A DNA stretch of 64,000 nucleotides, taken from NCBI GenBank assembly GCA_049515655.1, contig JBEKTW010000008.1, positions 67,848 to 131,847 on the forward strand. Reading direction: 5' to 3'. The position numbers and the translations under genes were made by a program. The number at the start of each line of letters is the position of its first letter. The first letter of the stretch is position 1. The notes below the pieces were generated by a model. It saw only the letters and a program-made list of their open reading frames with translations, ran no database searches and had not been told where the DNA came from. The stretch is from JBEKTW01 sp049515655. Its GTDB lineage: Bacteria > Bacteroidota > Ignavibacteria > UBA10030 > SZUA-254. This document shows positions 8,103 to 15,826 of this stretch, one piece after another.

Positions 8103-10022
8103 GTGAAAATATCGTTTCCCGACGGCAGCGCCAGGGAGTTCGCCAAGGGAGTGACCGGGAAGGACATCGCACAAAGCATAAGTCCCGGACTTGCCCGCGA
8201 GGCTCTCGCCATCGAAGTCGATGGAGAGGTGCGGGACCTTTCGTGCGCTATCAACGAGGATTCTTCGGTGAAGATCCTGAAGTGGGCAGATAGCGGAGGG
8301 AAGCATGCTTACTGGCACAGCTCCGCCCATCTCATGGCTGAAGCGATCGAGTCGCTGTTCCCTGGAGCAAAATTCGGGATCGGACCCCCGATCGACGAGG
8401 GATTTTACTATGACGTTGACCTCGGAGGTCATACGCTTTCGCCCGAAGACGTGCAACGAATCGAAGATCGGATGTGCGAATTCGCTAAACGAGATACACC
8501 ATTTATCAGGGAAGAAAAATCCTGGGACCAGGTCGTCGATTACTTCAAGCAGAAGAACGATCAATACAAACTTGAGCTGCTTGAGGATCTCAAGAACGAA
8601 ACAATCTCTCTCTATCATCACGGCAATTTCACGGATCTGTGCTTCGGTCCGCATATCCCATCGACCGGTCGGATCAAAGCGATCAAGTTGTTGAGCGTTG
8701 CGGGAGCGTACTGGCGGGGCAGCGAAAAGAACAAGATGCTCCAGCGCATCTACGGCATCACATTCCCCACCCAGAAAGATCTTGACGCGTTTCTTTTTAG
8801 GCTTGAAGAAGCGAAGAGACGCGACCATCGAAAGCTGGGAAGAGAACTTGAGTTGTTCGTGTTCCACGATGTCTCCCCCGGAGCGCCATTCTGGCTTCCT
8901 AACGGAATGATTGTGTTCCGCGAACTTGAAAAGTTCCTTCGCCAGGAGCTTGACATGAACGGCTACCAGGAAATCAGCACCCCTATCCTGGTGAAGAAGG
9001 ACCTGTGGGAACAGTCCGGCCATTGGACTCACTACAAGGAAAACATGTTTTATTTTGAGAGCAATGAGACAATCTACAGCCTGAAACCGATGAATTGCCC
9101 GGAGAGCACCTATGTCTACCGGCAGAAGGTGAGGAGCTATCGGGATTTGCCTCTTCGTTTCTCCGAGATTGGAAGGCTGCACCGCAACGAACTTTCAGGC
9201 GCTCTCGGGGGAATGTTTAGGGTCAGACAGATTACCATGGACGATGCTCACATTTATCTACGTCCCGACCAGATTCTGGACGAGATCACAAAACTGATAG
9301 AATTGGTGAATCGTTTCTACGCCATCTTCGGATTGAAGCCTACCTACAGTCTTTCAACTCGTCCCGACAAGGCGATGGGCGACGAAAAACTTTGGGAACA
9401 GGCCGAGCAAAGCCTGAAGCAGGCGCTTGAGTTCAACAACATCACTTACAAGTTACAGGCGATGGAAGGCGCTTTCTACGGGCCGAAGATCGACATTCAG
9501 ATCGAGGATGCAATAGGACGAGAATGGCAGGTGGCAACAATTCAGCTGGATTTTGTCATGTTGCCGGAACGATTCGAACTCGAATACGTTGCCGAGGACG
9601 GTTCGCGCAAACGGCCTGTTGCGATTCACCGGGCCATCTTCGGGTCGTTCGAACGGTTCATTGGCATACTGACCGAACACTTTGCCGGGGCTTTTCCCGT
9701 CTGGTTGTCCCCGGTGCAAGCGGTTGTTCTTCCTATTACCGATGATCAGATCGAGTATGCGGGAACGGTCTACCGAGCCCTGAAAGAAGCAGAGGTGAGA
9801 GTCGAGCTGGATGAGCGCCGTGAGAAAATAGGCTATAAAATTCGTGACTGGGAAACAAGGAAAGTTCCCTATATGCTCGTCGTTGGGGAGAAGGAGAAAA
9901 ACTCCGGCAGTGTCTCCGTCCGGCAGCACAAAAAAGGTGACCTCGGGGTGAGCACTCTCCAAACCTTCGTCGGGAGAATTCATAAAGAAATCATAGAAAA
10001 ATCACTCACAATAGAGGAGTAA
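8103..10022 (+). CDS. thrS: Threonyl-tRNA synthetase
   Basis: Charges tRNA-Thr in the cytoplasm. The domains are the TGS domain (KISFPDGSAREF at the N-terminus), the editing domain with HSSAHLMAEA near residues 75-85 and the zinc-binding catalytic core with MNCPES and HRNELSGALGG, then the anticodon-binding domain from about 540. I chose GTG 8103 because family members start directly with this TGS strand. The frame is open back to TTG 8055, which would add 16 residues; neither start has a convincing Shine-Dalgarno. It lies directly after tRNA-Val and heads the thrS-infC-rpmI-rplT-pheST cluster. No T-box or tRNA-Thr mimic is visible upstream. Confidence 0.95.
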   Translation: MKISFPDGSAREFAKGVTGKDIAQSISPGLAREALAIEVDGEVRDLSCAINEDSSVKILKWADSGGKHAYWHSSAHLMAEAIESLFPGAKFGIGPPIDEGFYYDVDLGGHTLSPEDVQRIEDRMCEFAKRDTPFIREEKSWDQVVDYFKQKNDQYKLELLEDLKNETISLYHHGNFTDLCFGPHIPSTGRIKAIKLLSVAGAYWRGSEKNKMLQRIYGITFPTQKDLDAFLFRLEEAKRRDHRKLGRELELFVFHDVSPGAPFWLPNGMIVFRELEKFLRQELDMNGYQEISTPILVKKDLWEQSGHWTHYKENMFYFESNETIYSLKPMNCPESTYVYRQKVRSYRDLPLRFSEIGRLHRNELSGALGGMFRVRQITMDDAHIYLRPDQILDEITKLIELVNRFYAIFGLKPTYSLSTRPDKAMGDEKLWEQAEQSLKQALEFNNITYKLQAMEGAFYGPKIDIQIEDAIGREWQVATIQLDFVMLPERFELEYVAEDGSRKRPVAIHRAIFGSFERFIGILTEHFAGAFPVWLSPVQAVVLPITDDQIEYAGTVYRALKEAEVRVELDERREKIGYKIRDWETRKVPYMLVVGEKEKNSGSVSVRQHKKGDLGVSTLQTFVGRIHKEIIEKSLTIEE

Positions 10023-10029
10023 GGCTATC
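10014..10029 (+). promoter_or_regulatory. infC ribosome binding site with AUC start codon
   Basis: GAGGAG, seven-base spacing, then ATC. A strong ribosome binding site next to a non-canonical codon is the arrangement expected for IF3 autoregulation by start-codon discrimination. Confidence 0.7.
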
Positions 10030-10584
10030 AAGGGACCAGACAGTGTTCGCGTAAATGATGAAATCCGGGCGCCGAAAGTCCGGGTCATCGACGAGAAAGG
10101 GCAGGTGGGAGTTATGTCATCCCGTGAAGCTGTGGCCATCGCGCAGCAACGAGGATTGGATTTGATTGAGATTGTCCCCAAGGCTTCGCCGCCGGTATGC
10201 AAGATCATGGATTTCGGGAAATACAAGTACGAGCAATCGAAAAAGGACAAGCTTCAGCGAAAACATCAACAGGTCACACAGGTAAAAGAGCTCCGGTTCC
10301 ATCCCAACACCGACGACCATGACCTGGAATTCAAGATGCGGCACGCGCGCAAATTTCTCGAAGAAGGACACAAAGTCAAAGCAACGGTGGTGTTCAAAGG
10401 AAGAGAGATTACGTACAAGGAGCATGGTGAAGTGCTTCTCCAACGCCTGGCGGACCAATTGCGTGACATCGCAAAAATAGACCAACTCGCAAAATTGGAG
10501 GGAAGAAGCATGGCAATGATCTTCGCTCCGGACAAAGGCACAAAGAAAAAGGCTGTCGCTAAGCACATGGAACCACAAACATAG
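10027..10584 (+). CDS. infC: Translation initiation factor IF-3 (AUC start)
   Basis: Binds the 30S subunit and checks the start codon-initiator tRNA pairing. The family N-terminus RVNDEIRAPKVRVI is encoded upstream of any ATG, GTG or TTG, and the frame is closed by TAG at 10012-10014. The only well-placed start is ATC at 10027, seven bases after GAGGAG (10014-10019). It gives 185 residues, the normal length. Unusual AUU-type starts in infC are known from E. coli, where IF3 represses its own initiation. Calling from GTG 10105 would lose 26 conserved residues. The Shine-Dalgarno overlaps the end of thrS, so translation is probably coupled. Confidence 0.93.
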   Translation: MKGPDSVRVNDEIRAPKVRVIDEKGQVGVMSSREAVAIAQQRGLDLIEIVPKASPPVCKIMDFGKYKYEQSKKDKLQRKHQQVTQVKELRFHPNTDDHDLEFKMRHARKFLEEGHKVKATVVFKGREITYKEHGEVLLQRLADQLRDIAKIDQLAKLEGRSMAMIFAPDKGTKKKAVAKHMEPQT

Positions 10585-10594
10585 GAAATACAGT

Positions 10595-10789
10595 ATGCCC
10601 AAAATGAAATCAGATTCAGGTGCAAAGAAACGATTCAGACGCACTGCCTCGGGAAAGTTCAAGCGGAGCAAGGCGTATCGCAGTCATATTCTTTCATCGA
10701 AATCTTCAAAGCGCAAACGCCACCTTCGAAAATCGACCCTTGTTTCGAAGGAAGAACAGAAGAAAATTGAGCAGATGATTCAATCATAA
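10595..10789 (+). CDS. rpmI: 50S ribosomal protein L35
   Basis: A small basic protein of the large ribosomal subunit. The 64 residues start MPKMKSDSGAKKRFRRTASGKFKR, whose shared K/R-rich pattern defines L35, and the length is normal. It begins 10 bases after infC and precedes rplT, the universal infC-rpmI-rplT order. The gap is too short for a separate L20-type leader. Confidence 0.97.
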   Translation: MPKMKSDSGAKKRFRRTASGKFKRSKAYRSHILSSKSSKRKRHLRKSTLVSKEEQKKIEQMIQS

Positions 10790-10816
10790 ACCGAGAGAAC
10801 AGGAGACAGGAGAAAC

Positions 10817-11164
10817 ATGCCACGTTCACAAAATAAAGTAGCATCCCATCGTCGTAGAAAGCGTGTGCTTGCGCGTGCGAAGGGGTATTGGGGTGCGCGG
10901 AGCAAAGTCTTAACGGTTGCGAAACACAGCGTCGACAAGGGACTGCAACATGCGTATCGCGACCGCCGGCTGAAGAAGCGTTCGTTTCACCAACTCTGGA
11001 TAGCCCGCATCAATGCCGCAGCGCGCTTGAACGGAACGACCTATTCAAAACTGATCGCCGCACTCGACAGGAAAAATGTCATTATCAATCGTAAAATCCT
11101 GGCCGAGCTGGCCTCACGCAACCCGGACGCCTTTGCCGAGGTCGTGAAATTTGCGACGGCATAA
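10817..11164 (+). CDS. rplT: 50S ribosomal protein L20
   Basis: Binds 23S rRNA early in large-subunit assembly and in many bacteria represses its own operon. The 115 residues start MPRSQNKVASHRRRKRVL and contain GYWGARSK and FHQLWIARINAAAR, all family hallmarks. ACAGGAG sits at a suitable distance before the ATG. Any autoregulatory site would have to lie within infC or rpmI, as in E. coli; I see no clear site. Confidence 0.97.
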   Translation: MPRSQNKVASHRRRKRVLARAKGYWGARSKVLTVAKHSVDKGLQHAYRDRRLKKRSFHQLWIARINAAARLNGTTYSKLIAALDRKNVIINRKILAELASRNPDAFAEVVKFATA

Positions 11165-11244
11165 GATCGTCCTTCCCTGCCGTGGATGCTTGAACATCAA
11201 CCATGTGGAGCCGGTGCTCCAGACTAATCGGATGAGCTAAACGT

Positions 11245-12255
11245 ATGCTCAATCGGATCGAACGAATTCGACTGTCTGCTCTGGAGGCGTTGGAGGCGGT
11301 GAAAAACCTTCAGGAATTGGAAAATGTGCGGGTGATGTTCCTCGCCCGGAAAGGGGAAATAGCCGAATTGTTTGACCGCATGAAAGAGGTACCCCCGGAG
11401 GAGCGCCCCGCGCTGGGGAAGGCCCTTAATGAGCTGAGAACCTCGGTGCAGTCGGCGTTTGACCAAAAAAAGGCAGGACTTGAGCACGCAACTCACCGAG
11501 AACAGACGACAGTTGATTTCACACTCCCCGGTCGCAAGCAATGGGTTGGTTCAAAACATCCAATTACGCAAACGCTCGACGAGATCAAACGAATTTTCAC
11601 GGGGATGGGATTTACAGTGGCGACCGGCCCCGAAATCGAGGACGATTACCATAACTTCGAGGCTCTGAATTTTCCGCCAGACCATCCCGCACGCGACATG
11701 CAGGACACTTTCTTCATCTCCGACAAGATACTTCTCCGAACTCACACCTCGCCCGTTCAAATACGGGTCATGGAACAACAAAAACCACCGGTGAGGGTCA
11801 TCATACCGGGCCGCTGTTACCGTAACGAAGCGATAAGCGCTAGAAGCTATTGCCTCTTCCATCAGGTGGAGGGACTGTACGTCGACGTCGGCGTGACATT
11901 CAGCGAACTCAAGGGCACGCTGGTCGCTTTCGCAAAACAACTGTATGGGCCGGATACGCGCTACCGGTTTCGACCGAGCTTTTTTCCGTTCACGGAACCG
12001 AGTGCCGAAATGGACATCTCCTGCTTCATCTGTGCCGGGAAAGGATGCCGTGTTTGCAAGCACACAGGATGGCTCGAAATTCTTGGTTGTGGGATGGTCG
12101 ACCCCAATGTCTATAAGTTTGTCGGATATGATCCCGAGAAGTACACCGGTTATGCTTTCGGGATGGGAATTGAACGAATGGCGATGTTACGCTACGGCAT
12201 TGATGACATCCGTATATTCTTCGATAATGATGTTAGATTCTTGAAGCAATTTTAA
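11245..12255 (+). CDS. pheS: Phenylalanyl-tRNA synthetase alpha subunit
   Basis: The catalytic subunit of the alpha2-beta2 enzyme that charges tRNA-Phe. An N-terminal coiled coil (about residues 1-85) binds tRNA. The class II core follows, with PDHPARDMQDTF near 140, motif 2 FHQVEGLYVD near 205 and motif 3 GMGIERMAMLRYG near 310-322. The 336 residues match the family. It lies 80 bases after rplT and 12 before pheT. No Phe-rich leader peptide or T-box is visible in that gap. Confidence 0.97.
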   Translation: MLNRIERIRLSALEALEAVKNLQELENVRVMFLARKGEIAELFDRMKEVPPEERPALGKALNELRTSVQSAFDQKKAGLEHATHREQTTVDFTLPGRKQWVGSKHPITQTLDEIKRIFTGMGFTVATGPEIEDDYHNFEALNFPPDHPARDMQDTFFISDKILLRTHTSPVQIRVMEQQKPPVRVIIPGRCYRNEAISARSYCLFHQVEGLYVDVGVTFSELKGTLVAFAKQLYGPDTRYRFRPSFFPFTEPSAEMDISCFICAGKGCRVCKHTGWLEILGCGMVDPNVYKFVGYDPEKYTGYAFGMGIERMAMLRYGIDDIRIFFDNDVRFLKQF

Positions 12256-12267
12256 GCTTTACATACG

Positions 12268-14706
12268 ATGCGTATCTCATTACAGTGGCTGAAGAAATAC
12301 GTCGACATTGAACTCTCAACGGAGGAACTCGCCCGCAGGCTGACGATGGCGGGACTTGAGGTGGAGAGCACAGAGTACCTTGGCGACAAGTATAAGGGAT
12401 TTGTAGTTGGCCGGGTGATCGACGTCGCAAAGCATCCGAACGCGGACAAACTTACCGTGTGCAAGGTCGATACCGGGAGGGACATTCTCCAAATGGTCTG
12501 TGGTGCTCCCAATGTTGCTCCTGGACAAAAGGTGGCGGTTGGACTCGTTGGCGCGGAGGTGCCTCACGACCAGCATGACCCCACGGGCAAGCCATTTAGA
12601 CTTTCCCAGGTGAAGATCAGAGGAGTAGATTCGTTCGGGATGATCTGTTCTGGATTCGAGCTCGACCTCGGCGAGGACAAGGCCGGGATTCTGGTTCTTG
12701 ATCCAAGCGCGACACCCGGCACTCCATTGAGCGAATATCTTGGTTTAGATGATACTGTCTTCGACATTGGAATAACGCCCAATCGACCGGATGCGATGAA
12801 TCATCTTGGCATCGCACGCGAAATCGCTGCGATAACAGGAAAGAAACTCAAACTCCCCAGGATCAGATTTGCAGAGAGCAAGAAAAAGACGAAGGAATTT
12901 GCTTCTGTGAGGGTCATAGATTCGGTGGCGTGCCCGCGCTACACCGTAAGAGTGCTGCTCAGCGTAAACGTCGGCCCTTCTCCAAAGTGGATGCAGAATC
13001 TTCTCCAGGCCGTTGGTATTCGACCTATCAATAACGTCGTCGACGCAACAAACTATGTCTTAATGGAATGCGGGCATCCCCTTCATGCCTTTGATTATGA
13101 TAAGATCTCGCGCCACGAAATCATCGTGAAGTGTGGAAACCAGGGACAACCATTCACTACGCTGGACCACAAGGAGCGGAAGCTTCGGGGCGATACACTC
13201 ATGATCTGTGATTCCGATGGTCCTCTCGCCGTCGCGGGAGTGATGGGGGGGATCAATTCTGAAATCTCTGAGGCAACGACCAATGTACTGCTCGAGAGCG
13301 CCTACTTTGACCCAAGAAGCGTACGGAGAACCTCGAAGTACCTCGGGATCTCAAGTGATGCATCACAGCGTTTTGAGCGCGGAGCAGACCCAAATGCTAC
13401 GCGATGGGCGGCAGACCGAGCGGCATCCTTGATGCGGGAATTCTGCGGTGGTGAAGTTCTCTGCAACCCGATTGATGTCTATCCGAGGAGAATCGTTCCG
13501 AAGAGAGTGCCGCTCCGGGTTAAGAAGGCAAATGAAATACTTGGGACAACACTCCGTGCCTCAATGGTTTCCGCTCTTCTGCATAAACTCGGAATTGATG
13601 ACATAAAGTCAGCTGGCAAGAAAAAAGTAAAGGATGAGCTCGTGTTTCTCGTTCCCACTTCCCGACAGGACCTGGAACGCGAGATCGATTTGGTCGAGGA
13701 AATCGCCCGTATGTATGGTTACGGCAATATTGGAATTCAAACGAGAACCTCTCTGGAATATTCAACTCATGCTCCCGCGCCTGACGCTGATGATGTTCTC
13801 AGGGAATGGTTAATTGGCCGGGGGTTCCGTGAAATCATTACGAATAGCATGGAACACGAATGGATGGCCTCGCTTGCCTCGAACAAGGCAGTGGAGGTTG
13901 CCAATCCCATCAGCAAAGATATGGGGTTCCTTCGAACGAGTTTGATACCGAGTGCCCTAAGCGTAGTTCGAAACAATGTATTCCAGGGGGCAAAAAACCT
14001 CCGATTGTTTGAAATCGGGAGGGTATATTTCCGGGACCGGAGACCGGGAAAGCCGGGCTGGATTGCCGGTTTTGAGGAATTTCCGAAACTGATTCTTGTA
14101 TTTTACGGAAATGCGCGTCCTCAAGACTGGGATATTAAGTCAAGATTTATCGATATCTTCGACGTGAAAGGAGAGCTGGAGGCCCTTTTTGAAAAAATTT
14201 TCCTTGACAATTATAAATTTATTCCGTATCCTACTACCAAAGCTTTAACTGAGGACGGGCTTCTTGTTGAAATCAATGGAGAAGAAGCTGGTTTCCTGGG
14301 TAATGTCAGGAAGACTGTTCTCCAGCGCTTTGACATTGAGTCGGATGTTTATGTTGCGGAACTGGAAGCAGGGATTCTCAGCCGCGTAATGCATGAGCGG
14401 CGTGCGTATCGGGCTCCGTCGAGATATCCCTTGGTAGCACGCGACCTTGCGATTGTTGTCGATGAAGGACTGCCGGTGGAGGAGTTGGTCTCGGAGATTC
14501 GTCGTGCAAGCGGGCCGCTCCTGACCTCGGTGGAATTATTTGACATATACCGTGGAAACCAGATCGGAGCGGGCAAAAAGAGTTGTGCTTTTTCGATGGA
14601 GTATCGTTCGGAAGATCACACCCTCACTCAGGAAGAGATTGAAGTGATAGTGCGAAACGTCATCGGTCATCTATCGTCAAAATTCAATGCATCACTACGA
14701 GCATAG
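12268..14706 (+). CDS. pheT: Phenylalanyl-tRNA synthetase beta subunit
   Basis: Forms the editing and tRNA-binding part of PheRS. Domains in order: the tRNA-binding OB fold (VGRVIDVAKHPNADKLTVC, about residues 47-66), the B3/B4 editing domain with GITPNRPDAMNHLGIARE near 170, B5 near 410-480, the degenerate class II core, and the C-terminal FDX-ACB anticodon domain beginning YRAPSRYP near 713. The 812 residues match the bacterial family. Confidence 0.97.
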   Translation: MRISLQWLKKYVDIELSTEELARRLTMAGLEVESTEYLGDKYKGFVVGRVIDVAKHPNADKLTVCKVDTGRDILQMVCGAPNVAPGQKVAVGLVGAEVPHDQHDPTGKPFRLSQVKIRGVDSFGMICSGFELDLGEDKAGILVLDPSATPGTPLSEYLGLDDTVFDIGITPNRPDAMNHLGIAREIAAITGKKLKLPRIRFAESKKKTKEFASVRVIDSVACPRYTVRVLLSVNVGPSPKWMQNLLQAVGIRPINNVVDATNYVLMECGHPLHAFDYDKISRHEIIVKCGNQGQPFTTLDHKERKLRGDTLMICDSDGPLAVAGVMGGINSEISEATTNVLLESAYFDPRSVRRTSKYLGISSDASQRFERGADPNATRWAADRAASLMREFCGGEVLCNPIDVYPRRIVPKRVPLRVKKANEILGTTLRASMVSALLHKLGIDDIKSAGKKKVKDELVFLVPTSRQDLEREIDLVEEIARMYGYGNIGIQTRTSLEYSTHAPAPDADDVLREWLIGRGFREIITNSMEHEWMASLASNKAVEVANPISKDMGFLRTSLIPSALSVVRNNVFQGAKNLRLFEIGRVYFRDRRPGKPGWIAGFEEFPKLILVFYGNARPQDWDIKSRFIDIFDVKGELEALFEKIFLDNYKFIPYPTTKALTEDGLLVEINGEEAGFLGNVRKTVLQRFDIESDVYVAELEAGILSRVMHERRAYRAPSRYPLVARDLAIVVDEGLPVEELVSEIRRASGPLLTSVELFDIYRGNQIGAGKKSCAFSMEYRSEDHTLTQEEIEVIVRNVIGHLSSKFNASLRA

Positions 14707-14715
14707 GAGACCACA

Positions 14716-15063
14716 TTGGTAGATCACCAGGAAAGGGAAATTGAGTTCGCGTCCACAAAAGAGGCTAGGGCGTTTGAGGATGCGCTGAAGGTTCTTTGGG
14801 ACAAGGTGAACGCGGCTTCTGCGTTAATTGGCGATTTAAAGAGTGAGAGACAATCGATTCACGAGCGTTTGACATCCGCTCATGTTCAGATTGAGAGTCT
14901 GAAAAGTGAACTCCAGAATAAGGAGCAGGAAATCAAGCGGATGCGGGCGGAGTTGGTGCAGGCATCCAATTCGAATAGTTCATTTTCTTTTTCGAACGAA
15001 GAAAAGGAGATTCTTCGTGAGAGAATCCGGGAACTAATTGCAAAAATCAATTCTCATTTGTAA
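14716..15063 (+). CDS. Small coiled-coil protein upstream of zapA
   Basis: A 115-residue protein that is almost all predicted alpha helix, with heptad-like spacing from about residue 20 to 80 and a second helix near the end. The TTG start at 14716 follows AGGAGA (14705-14710), well placed. It sits between pheT and zapA. Small coiled-coil proteins beside zapA suggest a cell-division partner similar in kind to ZapB, but I recognise no defined family and the role is inference. Confidence 0.75.
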   Translation: MVDHQEREIEFASTKEARAFEDALKVLWDKVNAASALIGDLKSERQSIHERLTSAHVQIESLKSELQNKEQEIKRMRAELVQASNSNSSFSFSNEEKEILRERIRELIAKINSHL

Positions 15064-15072
15064 GTTAGTACT

Positions 15073-15114
15073 GTCCCCAAAGGCGGTAAGAGTTAAACCG
15101 ACCGCACGGGGGAC
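15073..15114 (+). other. Two-part hairpin upstream of zapA
   Basis: Nested stems GTCCCC (15073-15078) with GGGGAC (15109-15114), and GCGGT (15083-15087) with ACCGC (15101-15105). There is no T-run after it, so it is not a standard terminator. It may mark an mRNA 3' end or a processing site between the coiled-coil gene and zapA. Confidence 0.5.
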
Positions 15115-15194
15115 ATGTTGGTAGGTGAAGCTTTAGTATGTTTGGCATAAGAGAACGATCAATTTTACTTCAGAATCATTGACGGCATCGGATT

Positions 15195-15491
15195 ATGGCG
15201 ACAGACGGGAAAAGCATCAAGGTTAAAATCTTTGGGTCGGAATATCCACTGCGTGGTGAAAGTGAAGAACTCACCAAGAAAGTGGCAGGCTACGTTGATG
15301 AAATGATTCACACGATCCATGAACGAATACCCGAGCAACCACCGCTTACTGTTGCGGTTCTATCAGCACTTAACATCACGGAAGACTTGTTCAAAGAGCG
15401 AGAGAGTTATCGCTCGTTCTTTGCTCATATAGAACACGAAATTGTGCAGATGAATAACCATCTCGATCAATGTTTACGTTCTGAAGTTTAG
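15195..15491 (+). CDS. zapA: Cell division protein ZapA
   Basis: Bundles FtsZ filaments at the division site. The 98 residues have the family layout: an N-terminal beta domain (IKVKIFGSEYPLRGESEE, about residues 7-24), then VAGYVDEMI and a long C-terminal helix. A weak promoter candidate, TTGGCA with TTACTT 17 bases on, lies at 15142-15170. In gammaproteobacteria zapA precedes the 6S RNA gene; a structured RNA also follows here. Confidence 0.9.
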   Translation: MATDGKSIKVKIFGSEYPLRGESEELTKKVAGYVDEMIHTIHERIPEQPPLTVAVLSALNITEDLFKERESYRSFFAHIEHEIVQMNNHLDQCLRSEV

Positions 15492-15537
15492 ATTTTTGTT
15501 CTTTGTCATCGTTCGTAGCGGCACACACGTAGTGTTT

Positions 15538-15808
15538 TAAAAACCGCACCTCCGGCCAATTCATCCCGCTCAGGCGGGATGATGAGTCAAACATATTAAA
15601 GAATCTGACAAGTAACTTTAATAGGGAACTCGGCTCTCGGACGTCGTATTACGGGCCTCATCCCGTTTAGCGGGATTTGCGTTACCTCCAAATTTATTTG
15701 GATGTGCAAACAGTGGAAGTAAGAAACGTTCAGGCGAGTACCCACTGTGTATTATCTGAGATTCTTCAATACACGTGACGAAAGGCCCGGTGCGGTTTTC
15801 TTTTTTTT
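15538..15808 (+). ncRNA. Structured non-coding RNA between zapA and rny (6S RNA or rny leader candidate)
   Basis: About 270 bases closed by a long-range stem: AAAACCGCACC (15540-15550) pairs perfectly with GGTGCGGTTTT (15789-15799), extended by GGCC (15554-15557 with 15784-15787), and followed by a T-run to 15808. Inside are a 9-bp hairpin (15561-15582), ATCCCG/CGGGAT (15660-15676), TCCAAA/TTTGGA (15687-15702) and CAGTGG/CCACTG (15711-15747), plus a 12-of-13 pair helix, 15594-15606 with 15759-15771. There is no credible reading frame. The zapA neighbour recalls 6S RNA, but several separate hairpins are unlike the usual 6S rod. A terminator-like end 18 bases before rny also allows a cis-acting leader. 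I found no good promoter at its 5' end. Confidence 0.6.
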
Positions 15809-15826
15809 CATTCATTCGGAGGAAAT

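Noticed and set aside
10585..10594. L20-type leader upstream of rpmI
   Set aside because: Only 10 bases lie between infC and rpmI.
11165..11244. T-box or attenuator upstream of pheS
   Set aside because: The 80-base gap has only a small GGAGC/GCTCC hairpin and no T-box sequence or Phe-rich leader peptide.
15538..15808. RNase P RNA or SRP RNA as identity of the structured element
   Set aside because: I see neither the conserved core sequences of RNase P RNA nor the GGAAGC-type apical motif of SRP RNA.
15618..15815. Minus-strand open frame in the zapA-rny gap
   Set aside because: The segment is explained by RNA secondary structure; the 65-codon frame has no ribosome binding site or similarity.
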